Part shown: positions 20,410-34,385 of the stretch, one piece after another | How positions within the stretch are numbered: the first letter of the stretch is position 1 | Layout: every line of letters starts with the position of its first letter | Assembly (NCBI GenBank): GCA_964017045.1 | Contig: OZ024802.1 | Span: forward strand, 10,056,435-10,120,434 | Reading direction: 5' to 3' | DNA length: 64,000 bases | From: Omphiscola glabra | Lineage: Eukaryota > Mollusca > Gastropoda > Lymnaeidae | Notes under the pieces: model-generated | The model's database searches: none | What the model was told of the DNA's origin: nothing | Seen by the model: only the letters and a program-made list of their open reading frames with translations | Position numbers and translations under genes: made by a program

Positions 20410-23400
20410 AAAATTGAATGAAATTCAATTCTCTCGTTTCTAAAATTGAATGAAATTCAATTCTCTCGTTTCTAAAATTGAATGAAATTCAATTCTCTCG
20501 TTTCTAAAATTGAATGAAATTCAATTCTCTCGTTTCTAAAATTGAATGAAATTCAATTCTCTCGTTTCTAAAATTGAATGAAATTCAATTCTCTCGTTTC
20601 TAAAATTGAATGAAATTCAATTCTCTCGTTTCTAAAATTGAATGAAATTCAATTCTCTCGTTTCTAAAATTGAATGAAATTCAATTCTCTCGTTTCTAAA
20701 ATTGAATGAAATTCAATTCTCTCGTTTCTAAAATTGAATGAAATTCAATTCTCTCGTTTCTAAAATTGAATGAAATTCAATTCTCTCGTTTCTAAAATTG
20801 AATGAAATTCAATTCTCTCGTTTCTAAAATTGAATGAAATTCAATTCTCTCGTTTCTAAAATTGAATGAAATTCAATTCTCTCGTTTCTAAAATTGAATG
20901 AAATTCAATTCTCTCGTTTCTAAAATTGAATGAAATTCAATTCTCTCGTTTCTAAAATTGAATGAAATTCAATTCTCTCGTTTCTAAAATTGAATGAAAT
21001 TCAATTCTCTCGTTTCTAAAATTGAATGAAATTCAATTCTCTCGTTTCTAAAATTGAATGAAATTCAATTCTCTCGTTTCTAAAATTGAATGAAATTCAA
21101 TTCTCTCGTTTCTAAAATTGAATGAAATTCAATTCTCTCGTTTCTAAAATTGAATGAAATTCAATTCTCTCGTTTCTAAAATTGAATGAAATTCAATTCT
21201 CTCGTTTCTAAAATTGAATGAAATTCAATTCTCTCGTTTCTAAAATTGAATGAAATTCAATTCTCTCGTTTCTAAAATTGAATGAAATTCAATTCTCTCG
21301 TTTCTAAAATTGAATGAAATTCAATTCTCTCGTTTCTAAAATTGAATGAAATTCAATTCTCTCGTTTCTAAAATTGAATGAAATTCAATTCTCTCGTTTC
21401 TAAAATTGAATGAAATTCAATTCTCTCGTTTCTAAAATTGAATGAAATTCAATTCTCTCGTTTCTAAAATTGAATGAAATTCAATTCTCTCGTTTCTAAA
21501 ATTGAATGAAATTCAATTCTCTCGTTTCTAAAATTGAATGAAATTCAATTCTCTCGTTTCTAAAATTGAATGAAATTCAATTCTCTCGTTTCTAAAATTG
21601 AATGAAATTCAATTCTCTCGTTTCTAAAATTGAATGAAATTCAATTCTCTCGTTTCTAAAATTGAATGAAATTCAATTCTCTCGTTTCTAAAATTGAATG
21701 AAATTCAATTCTCTCGTTTCTAAAATTGAATGAAATTCAATTCTCTCGTTTCTAAAATTGAATGAAATTCAATTCTCTCGTTTCTAAAATTGAATGAAAT
21801 TCAATTCTCTCGTTTCTAAAATTGAATGAAATTCAATTCTCTCGTTTCTAAAATTGAATGAAATTCAATTCTCTCGTTTCTAAAATTGAATGAAATTCAA
21901 TTCTCTCGTTTCTAAAATTGAATGAAATTCAATTCTCTCGTTTCTAAAATTGAATGAAATTCAATTCTCTCGTTTCTAAAATTGAATGAAATTCAATTCT
22001 CTCGTTTCTAAAATTGAATGAAATTCAATTCTCTCGTTTCTAAAATTGAATGAAATTCAATTCTCTCGTTTCTAAAATTGAATGAAATTCAATTCTCTCG
22101 TTTCTAAAATTGAATGAAATTCAATTCTCTCGTTTCTAAAATTGAATGAAATTCAATTCTCTCGTTTCTAAAATTGAATGAAATTCAATTCTCTCGTTTC
22201 TAAAATTGAATGAAATTCAATTCTCTCGTTTCTAAAATTGAATGAAATTCAATTCTCTCGTTTCTAAAATTGAATGAAATTCAATTCTCTCGTTTCTAAA
22301 ATTGAATGAAATTCAATTCTCTCGTTTCTAAAATTGAATGAAATTCAATTCTCTCGTTTCTAAAATTGAATGAAATTCAATTCTCTCGTTTCTAAAATTG
22401 AATGAAATTCAATTCTCTCGTTTCTAAAATTGAATGAAATTCAATTCTCTCGTTTCTAAAATTGAATGAAATTCAATTCTCTCGTTTCTAAAATTGAATG
22501 AAATTCAATTCTCTCGTTTCTAAAATTGAATGAAATTCAATTCTCTCGTTTCTAAAATTGAATGAAATTCAATTCTCTCGTTTCTAAAATTGAATGAAAT
22601 TCAATTCTCTCGTTTCTAAAATTGAATGAAATTCAATTCTCTCGTTTCTAAAATTGAATGAAATTCAATTCTCTCGTTTCTAAAATTGAATGAAATTCAA
22701 TTCTCTCGTTTCTAAAATTGAATGAAATTCAATTCTCTCGTTTCTAAAATTGAATGAAATTCAATTCTCTCGTTTCTAAAATTGAATGAAATTCAATTCT
22801 CTCGTTTCTAAAATTGAATGAAATTCAATTCTCTCGTTTCTAAAATTGAATGAAATTCAATTCTCTCGTTTCTAAAATTGAATGAAATTCAATTCTCTCG
22901 TTTCTAAAATTGAATGAAATTCAATTCTCTCGTTTCTAAAATTGAATGAAATTCAATTCTCTCGTTTCTAAAATTGAATGAAATTCAATTCTCTCGTTTC
23001 TAAAATTGAATGAAATTCAATTCTCTCGTTTCTAAAATTGAATGAAATTCAATTCTCTCGTTTCTAAAATTGAATGAAATTCAATTCTCTCGTTTCTAAA
23101 ATTGAATGAAATTCAATTCTCTCGTTTCTAAAATTGAATGAAATTCAATTCTCTCGTTTCTAAAATTGAATGAAATTCAATTCTCTCGTTTCTAAAATTG
23201 AATGAAATTCAATTCTCTCGTTTCTAAAATTGAATGAAATTCAATTCTCTCGTTTCTAAAATTGAATGAAATTCAATTCTCTCGTTTCTAAAATTGAATG
23301 AAATTCAATTCTCTCGTTTCTAAAATTGAATGAAATTCAATTCTCTCGTTTCTAAAATTGAATGAAATTCAATTCTCTCGTTTCTAAAATTGAATGAAAT

Positions 23401-25626
23401 TCAATTCTCTCGTTTCTAAAATTGAATGAAATTCAATTCTCTCGTTTCTAAAATTGAATGAAATTCAATTCTCTCGTTTCTAAAATTGAATGAAATTCAA
23501 TTCTCTCGTTTCTAAAATTGAATGAAATTCAATTCTCTCGTTTCTAAAATTGAATGAAATTCAATTCTCTCGTTTCTAAAATTGAATGAAATTCAATTCT
23601 CTCGTTTCTAAAATTGAATGAAATTCAATTCTCTCGTTTCTAAAATTGAATGAAATTCAATTCTCTCGTTTCTAAAATTGAATGAAATTCAATTCTCTCG
23701 TTTCTAAAATTGAATGAAATTCAATTCTCTCGTTTCTAAAATTGAATGAAATTCAATTCTCTCGTTTCTAAAATTGAATGAAATTCAATTCTCTCGTTTC
23801 TAAAATTGAATGAAATTCAATTCTCTCGTTTCTAAAATTGAATGAAATTCAATTCTCTCGTTTCTAAAATTGAATGAAATTCAATTCTCTCGTTTCTAAA
23901 ATTGAATGAAATTCAATTCTCTCGTTTCTAAAATTGAATGAAATTCAATTCTCTCGTTTCTAAAATTGAATGAAATTCAATTCTCTCGTTTCTAAAATTG
24001 AATGAAATTCAATTCTCTCGTTTCTAAAATTGAATGAAATTCAATTCTCTCGTTTCTAAAATTGAATGAAATTCAATTCTCTCGTTTCTAAAATTGAATG
24101 AAATTCAATTCTCTCGTTTCTAAAATTGAATGAAATTCAATTCTCTCGTTTCTAAAATTGAATGAAATTCAATTCTCTCGTTTCTAAAATTGAATGAAAT
24201 TCAATTCTCTCGTTTCTAAAATTGAATGAAATTCAATTCTCTCGTTTCTAAAATTGAATGAAATTCAATTCTCTCGTTTCTAAAATTGAATGAAATTCAA
24301 TTCTCTCGTTTCTAAAATTGAATGAAATTCAATTCTCTCGTTTCTAAAATTGAATGAAATTCAATTCTCTCGTTTCTAAAATTGAATGAAATTCAATTCT
24401 CTCGTTTCTAAAATTGAATGAAATTCAATTCTCTCGTTTCTAAAATTGAATGAAATTCAATTCTCTCGTTTCTAAAATTGAATGAAATTCAATTCTCTCG
24501 TTTCTAAAATTGAATGAAATTCAATTCTCTCGTTTCTAAAATTGAATGAAATTCAATTCTCTCGTTTCTAAAATTGAATGAAATTCAATTCTCTCGTTTC
24601 TAAAATTGAATGAAATTCAATTCTCTCGTTTCTAAAATTGAATGAAATTCAATTCTCTCGTTTCTAAAATTGAATGAAATTCAATTCTCTCGTTTCTAAA
24701 ATTGAATGAAATTCAATTCTCTCGTTTCTAAAATTGAATGAAATTCAATTCTCTCGTTTCTAAAATTGAATGAAATTCAATTCTCTCGTTTCTAAAATTG
24801 AATGAAATTCAATTCTCTCGTTTCTAAAATTGAATGAAATTCAATTCTCTCGTTTCTAAAATTGAATGAAATTCAATTCTCTCGTTTCTAAAATTGAATG
24901 AAATTCAATTCTCTCGTTTCTAAAATTGAATGAAATTCAATTCTCTCGTTTCTAAAATTGAATGAAATTCAATTCTCTCGTTTCTAAAATTGAATGAAAT
25001 TCAATTCTCTCGTTTCTAAAATTGAATGAAATTCAATTCTCTCGTTTCTAAAATTGAATGAAATTCAATTCTCTCGTTTCTAAAATTGAATGAAATTCAA
25101 TTCTCTCGTTTCTAAAATTGAATGAAATTCAATTCTCTCGTTTCTAAAATTGAATGAAATTCAATTCTCTCGTTTCTAAAATTGAATGAAATTCAATTCT
25201 CTCGTTTCTAAAATTGAATGAAATTCAATTCTCTCGTTTCTAAAATTGAATGAAATTCAATTCTCTCGTTTCTAAAATTGATTGAAATTCAATTCTCTTG
25301 TTTCTAAAATTGAATGAAATTCAATTCTCTTGTTTCTAAAATTGAATGAAATTCAATTCTCTTGTTTCTAAAATTGAATGAAATTCAATTCTCTTGTTTC
25401 TAAAATTGATTGAAATTCAATTCTCTTGTTTCTTAAATTGAATGAAATTCAATTCTCTTGTTTTTTAAATTGAATGAAATTCAATTCTCTTGTTTTTTAA
25501 ATTGAATGAAATTCAATTCTCTTGTTTCTAAAATTGAATGAAATTCAATTCTCTTGTTTCTAAAATTGAATGAAATTCAATTCTCTTGTTTCTAAAATTG
25601 AATGAAATTCAATTCTCTTGTTTCTT
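20410..25626. repeat. 32-bp hairpin-forming satellite, about 163 copies
   Basis: The unit is TCTCGTTTCTAAAATTG followed by AATGAAATTCAATTC. Each unit holds a perfect 8-bp inverted repeat (AATTGAAT and ATTCAATT) with a 3-nt loop GAA. From 20410 to about 25280 the units look identical. The last eleven or so carry CTTG for CTCG, and a few carry GATTGAAA or TTTTTT variants. The single CpG per unit is the site lost at the right edge. No transcript or coding potential is visible. Confidence 0.97.
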
Positions 25627-26769
25627 ATTAACTTAATAAAGTACTACATTAAAAGGTAGGTAACTCTTGATAAAGTGATAGTGATATGTAAATTCAGATA
25701 AAAGGGATATTTAAATCCTTGCAAACTTTTACAAACACATTTCAATTCCCTTGCATCTGTCTTATAAATATTGACACTGCACAATTTATCTCTCATGTAA
25801 ATACTTTTTGGGAAAGTTTCCTAGGGAGAAACTCATTCAAACCTCTATCACCTAATTCATTCATACCAGCTTCCTCCCCTGAGTGGTGCTTGAAAGATAG
25901 ACAAATGAAAGCTCCATCTGTATATCAGCTGCATTTGTAGGAGCTGACGTCAGACTTCTATTCCATCTTTTGCTCTGGACCATGTCTCTGGCTCTTTTAC
26001 GGCCATTTTCCCTTGAATGCTTATATAAGAGATGTCTTAGGAAGTGAGTGCTGACAGTCTACAAACATGTTCAAGTAATTAGCATGATGGGCTTATCAGT
26101 TCTTCATATCAAGTAGATTGTCACTTGGCAGCAGATTATATGAATCCTGTGTAAGTCTTTGGTCTGGAAAACTTCCGTTCTGGTTTGCTTGTGGGCATCC
26201 AGCACATCCGTAGAGAACACTCAAGAAATGTCTTTGAATTTTCTGGTCTCCGTGTGGTTGCCCAGACTACTTGATATCCATAGGGATGTCGACATTCTAA
26301 ATGCTTCATTTTCTGTGCCGATGCTTAGTTGTGACATTGGCAACTAGTTACCTTTCTCAACAACATCAGAAATGACTCCATATCTATATTTTTCTAAAAT
26401 TTATATTGGCACTTAAAATCACTGTTAAAAAATTTAAAATTGTAAGAATATATAAAACAAAAAAATCTTTAGCATGTTATTTAAGCTTTTTGATATAACA
26501 TTTTTGAAAATTATGAGATCTTGTAAATAATCACATTAATGATTTGTAGCAATGACCATTGAATAAATAATATTTGAAATGATTTTTTCACACTGTGTCA
26601 CAGCCATACTATAACATTAATGTAATTTTCTTTAACACTAAAATCAATGATATATTTGCAACATTCAACATCTGTTAATGAACAGTCATGGACTTCATGA
26701 CAAAAATGTCAAGGCAAAAATTTGTTATGACATCAATGTTTTATGTTTTTTTCTCATCAAGCAACAATT
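25627..26769. other. Intergenic DNA between the satellite and HTATIP2
   Basis: This is AT-rich sequence. A less AT-rich patch at 25840-26345 could be an old transposon, but no domain was recognised. The part next to 26770 is the expected 3' UTR of HTATIP2. No clear AATAAA was found on the minus strand. Confidence 0.5.
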
Positions 26770-29890
<3,121 letters not shown>

Positions 29891-30430
29891 TCTGTGAAAT
29901 ATTTACAAAGTTAAGAAATGCGCATTTTAAATGGTCTTGGATATAATAATAGGCCTAATTATAATAATTATTTTGAAGGACCCAGGAAGTTCGTGAAGAC
30001 TTTATTTAATATTTTAGAATCTAAAATTCACCTGGAACAATTGATATATATTTTTTATAACTACGCATAGCCGTAGTATTAATAAGCCTAGTGATATTGC
30101 ACTCAGTGATACAGCTAACCTTCGACTCTACGTTCACAAACACAGTTATTGTATCAATTTATATTGAGTCGTCCATTCGTGGTTTCGTGGTATGAGTCAT
30201 TTAATTTTCAATTCTTTTTGGGTCCCCTTTCCCTGGTAATTGCCCTTCTTCCAAACAACACCCTTATCATTTATTGTCTTCATGGCGTCACTTAAAAACT
30301 CGTTATCTCACTATTTATTTTTAAAACAAAGCTGTAGAGATGTAGCCTATGCAGTGCATTTTTTTTTTTTTTTTTTTTGGAAACAAAAAAGTTGCCAGTA
30401 GGCTACTCACATCTGGTTAAAATTGTATTT

Positions 30431-30593
30431 AGGGGTCATCCATTATGACGTCACGAATCGGGAGGGGGGAAGGAGTCACAACTTTGTGACGAACTATTAT
30501 GAGGGTGTCTAAATCATGTGGCAAATTTGTGACGTTGGGGGAGAAGGGGTCCAAAATCTGTTAAAGCGTGACGTCATTTATGGATGGCCCCTT
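30431..30593. mobile_element. MITE with TIR containing TGACGTCA, upstream of HTATIP2
   Basis: The ends AGGGGTCATCCATTATGACG and CGTGACGTCATTTATGGATG...CCCCT form imperfect inverted repeats of about 27 bp around a 110-bp G-rich core. Each arm holds the palindrome TGACGTCA, the full CRE/ATF consensus. A related right end (TATGGATGGCCCCTA) occurs near 40970-40985. The element is about 540-700 bp upstream of the HTATIP2 ATG. The TTA/TAA-like flanks do not settle the family. Between 29891 and 30430 there is only AT-rich sequence, presumably 5' UTR or promoter. Confidence 0.75.
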
Positions 30594-31436
30594 AATTTAA
30601 AAAAAAAACTATTTGTTTAATCTTAGGTCATTAAATTTTGAAGTTTGGCTTTGCTTCTCAAGATCAGATTCAGAAATCTCAACAGCCATCGTTATTTTCG
30701 TGTGTTCTGTCGTCGCGTCTGCTAATATTCTGGACTCTTCGGGAAAGGTGGTTGAGAAGTAATTCATTTATTTTTTTTTCTCCATTTTAATTTTGCCAAA
30801 CGATTTTTTTTTATTAAAGAATTATTTACCGTTCACACGCAGTGGCGTAGCTGGGGTTAGTGCTCACCCGGGGCGAGCCAATCCTTTTTGCCACCCCACC
30901 CTTTTTTTTTTAACTGCTACGCTGGACAGGTCGATTCAAAGCTAGGTGCACGTGGACAAAACGTAAAATTATCAGGCTACTTGGATACTCCGTCGGGAAA
31001 AGGTGCCGGTACGCCGTTCGGGTGATTTCTATCACACACAAAATCGCCGTGTAAACTATATGTAGGCCTATTTTATATTATATATCTCGTTTGTCTGGCT
31101 TTCATGTAAGGATTTTTTTTTTTTGAGTCCCAAAAACTTTGAAGTAGTCTGGGAAATGATAACTGGTGGCTTTATTTGTTCGTATATTTTCATTGGGAAT
31201 ACAATTACTATGATCGTCGTTCACTTTCTACTCTGGAGTAGGAGATGTAGAACAGGGATCTTTATGCATCGCACCGCAGAATATTCGGAACTGGACCGCA
31301 CTGTGACAATGTAGAGCGCGCGTTTGTTGCACATGAATCAAACTCGAAGCAACTCGCTCAAAAAATGTTCTTCCACTAAACCAGTCACTGGTGCTTAAAA
31401 AAGTTGGGGACCGCTGCTGCAGAACGTTGTTTTTGA

Positions 31437-32095
31437 CTCATTTAGCCTTTCAGCGTTAGCCTCAACAACTAACTACATTAGTTTAGCCTGTCAATGTTAG
31501 CCTCAACAACTAACTACATTAGTTTAGCCTGTCAATGTTAGGCTCAACAACTAGCTACATTAGTTTAGCCTGTCAATGTTAGCCTCAACAACTAACTACA
31601 TTAGTTTAGCCTGTCAATGTTAAACTCAACCACTAACTACATTAGTTTAGCCTGTCAATATTAGCCTCAACAACTAACTACATTAGTTTAGCCTGTCAAT
31701 GTTAGCCTCAACAACTAACTACATTAGTTTAGCCTGTCAATGTTAGGCTCAACAACTAGCTACATTAGTTTAGCCTGTCAATGTTAGCCTCAACAACTAA
31801 CTACATTAGTTTAGCCTGTCAATGTTAAACTCAACCACTAACTACATTAGTTTAGCCTGTCAATATTAGCCTTAACAACTAGCTACATTAGTTTAGCCTT
31901 TCAATGTTAGCCTGAACAACTAACTAACTAACTACCTTTCAATGTTAGCCTCAACAACTAACTACATTAGTTTAGCCTTTCAATATTAGCCTCAAGAACT
32001 AACTACATTAGTTTAGCCTTTCAATGTTAGCCTCGACAACTAACTACATTAGTTTAGCCTGTCAATGTTAGCCTCAACAACTAACTACATTAGTA
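31437..32095. repeat. 41-bp minisatellite, about 16 copies, with 205-bp higher-order unit
   Basis: The unit is TTTAGCCTGTCAATGTTAGC followed by CTCAACAACTAACTACATTAG. Marker variants (GTTAAACTCAACCAC and GTTAGGCTCAACAACTAGC) each recur 205 bp apart, which is five units. A 200-bp block was therefore duplicated inside the array. The stretch 30594-31436 holds AT-rich sequence and fragments of hAT-like ends (for example GTTGGGGACCGCTGCTG near 31403-31419). Confidence 0.93.
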
Positions 32096-32217
32096 ATAAT
32101 TCCTTAATTTTAAAAAAAAGGAACTTGAATACGGTAACGCATCTTATTTCTGTGATCAAGTATCTGACATTTATTTTATTTTTTGAATTAAGTTATCTCT
32201 CTTTTTTTTTTTTTTAC

Positions 32218-32370
32218 AAGCCAGAAATCTCATAATTAGAATTGAAGGACCGCCTTCAAGCTATGTGAAGTCCCGTTCGCTGGAGAAGGATCTAAGCCGA
32301 AACGTTCACATCTTATTGTCCCGTCTTTTGATTAAAGCTTCAACATACCTTGTTCTACTATTTTAAGAGA
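32218..32370 (+). mobile_element. Candidate retroelement tail with hammerhead-like core
   Basis: A 7-nt arm ATGTGAA (32263-32269) is followed by GTC, then CTGGAGA (32280-32286), a short GG...CC helix, GAAAC (32299-32303), and the exact complement TTCACAT (32305-32311). This is the order of hammerhead ribozyme core elements (GUC, CUGANGA, GAAAC). The conserved A6 is G here, so it would be impaired. Penelope-like elements of many animals carry hammerheads near their ends, which makes a decayed Penelope-like tail a reasonable inference. No GIY-YIG or RT sequence is adjacent. Confidence 0.35.
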
Positions 32371-32510
32371 TCACATACACATTTCGCTTTCTGTTTCTAC
32401 TTACCCTACTTGTATCTATCGTGGTCACATAGTTCACCCTTTAAAAACTATACATAAGTCATCCTTTCCGAACCTTCTCTATAGTACTCCACAGACTCTC
32501 GCCTCAAAGG

Positions 32511-33012
32511 CGTAGCTAGAACTATAGTGTTTGACGTCCGGGGACAAGATTCATTTAAAAGAGCCTCCCTTTATTTTTTTTCAACTCTCAAACCCGTTAT
32601 TTTCGTCAATAAAATAATATCAAAGCACATTTTGGCGCCTCTAACTAGTCTGGCGCACATGGACATAGTCCCCCCTGCCCCCTTAGCTACGCCTCTGCCT
32701 CGCCTTAGAAGAATTATTTGCCAAGTCACTCAACCTCACGACAAAAAAAAAACAAAAAAACTCTGCAGTTTGCCGAAGACGCCACCCCTACAAAAGTAAC
32801 ACTGGTGCCACCCAGGGCGATGCCAGCTTTTTGCCGCCCCTGTCCACCAAAAAAAACCTTTCGCAGTTTGCCAAAGATGCCACCCCTCAACATAAAGAAA
32901 AAAGTGTCACCCGAGGCGGACCACTCCCCTCCACACCACCTTCCCACGTTACTCCCTGAAATGCAATCTCGCACTCCCCTGGAGGCGGTGCAGGGACACC
33001 CCAGTTTGGAAA
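32511..33012. mobile_element. Nested fragments of DNA elements (GGCGTAGCTAG family and a hAT end)
   Basis: AAAGGCGTAGCTAG near 32511 and CTTAGCTACGCCTCT near 32683-32697 form inverted ends of a small element of about 185 bp. The rest is C-rich sequence with repeated TTTGCCGCCCC and GCAGTTTGCC(A/G)AAGA motifs. It ends in CAGTTTGGAAAACACTG, which is a hAT-like terminus on the minus strand. The same GTAGCTAG motif occurs at 30841-30855 and 49440-49460. No coding potential is credible. Confidence 0.5.
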
Positions 33013-34022
33013 ACACTGCTTTAAATTTTCAAGCCACGGAGTTGGACGTCTACGAAAAGCAAGAGAATTCCAATTATATCACAAAACTAACAGATGACAA
33101 AGAAGGTACAATTATTATTACAATTTATTTCCTTACTATATCTCAAATTCAAATGTCATTTACTTACACAAATCATCTTTTAAAAAAAGGCACAGCTCAG
33201 AACAGCTTTAAGTGAGTAACAATTAAAAATCCATTTTAAATGAGATCAGTCGATGGTGAACCACCAATAAGAAATACCCTGCGTTATGTTGTGAAGTGAA
33301 GACTGTGTCAAGGAAATTGAAGTAGACCAAAGTACAACACACAGTACTGCGCGCATCTTTTCTGTATTAGAAATTAAAATCTAGGTTCCGTGCTCTTCAC
33401 ATGCAGTCAAAGGTGTACACAAATCATTCGACCTTTAACTGTAGGCTACATCAAATTGTGCAAGGTTTGATCACCTACACAAAAAACGCAAAGCCAATTG
33501 TCTTCTTTAGAGTGATGTCAATTATATGAATATTCATTTCACATGACATGCATACAAACTCGCTATTTGAATTTTATCTAGGCCAGTAGGCCTAGACCAG
33601 ACTAATCAACATAGACATGCGTAGTAAATGTAAGTAGAAGACAAGTAGAAGAGTACCGGTACTTACACAAAAACGAGAATGTACTGTATGTCTTCTAGAC
33701 TTGCTGGTGTGTATCCACGTTTTAGACACTCAATGCAAACTGTCAGAGTAGGGTACACATGGGCCTGACAAGAGATAAACTGTCGAGTCATACAGCGTAC
33801 AGAGCCGATCAATCGACTGTGGCGAAGTGATTAGTATGTTTGCGTTAATGTGACACTATCATTGGTGGATTATGTGGGCTGTGGGGTTAGTGGGGCCCGT
33901 GGCGAAACCGCCCGTCCACCCCACCCTTCATACGCCAGTGTATGTTTCCCCCCCCCCCCTCCCTTAACTGTAGAGACCCGATCAATGGACTGACGAACTG
34001 ATTAGTCTGCTACCGTATAGAC
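33013..34022. other. Intergenic DNA without recognised genes
   Basis: AT-rich sequence with a short C-run near 33950. The GC-rich patch at 33870-33945 resembles small transposon fragments but has no clear ends. Confidence 0.5.
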
Positions 34023-34385
34023 CAGGGGTGGGCAAACTACGGCCCGCGGGCCGCATGCGGCCCGGCAACTGATATTATGTGGCCCTCGAAGGCATTTAGA
34101 AATTTTAAAAAATTACTATGTTTTTAAGTTATTTTGTTGAATTTTACAGAATTTCGTTATGATTTTTAAAACATTTTTGATCAAATTTCTTTCTAATTTT
34201 CTATTTTTGTAAAACAGTCCTTGACCTTTGTCATGTAATGCTAAAATGCGAAACTACCGATTTTAATATAGGGAAATGTTTATCGATATTTAAAAATTGG
34301 ACATAATATACATGCTGCCCCCCCCCCCCCAATAGCTTTACCTTTGTCAATGTGGCCCTCCGCACAAAAAGTTTGCCCACCCCTG
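34023..34385. mobile_element. hAT-type MITE with 8-bp target duplication
   Basis: This 363-bp element has ends CAGGGGTGGGCAAACT and GTTTGCCCACCCCTG. It is flanked by a perfect 8-bp duplication GTATAGAC at 34015-34022 and 34386-34393. At 34041-34063 it has GGCCC-GC-GGGCC, a 6-nt spacer and another GGCCC. The inside is AT-rich and non-coding. Confidence 0.92.

Noticed and set aside
20410..25626. CRISPR-like look of a long array of about 32-bp repeats
   Set aside because: Units are directly adjacent with no unique spacers and no cas genes, and the host is a eukaryote. It is satellite DNA.
32718..33215. 165-codon frame in C-rich DNA
   Set aside because: It crosses repeated transposon-like motifs and a hAT end. 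Composition is low-complexity and there is no domain.
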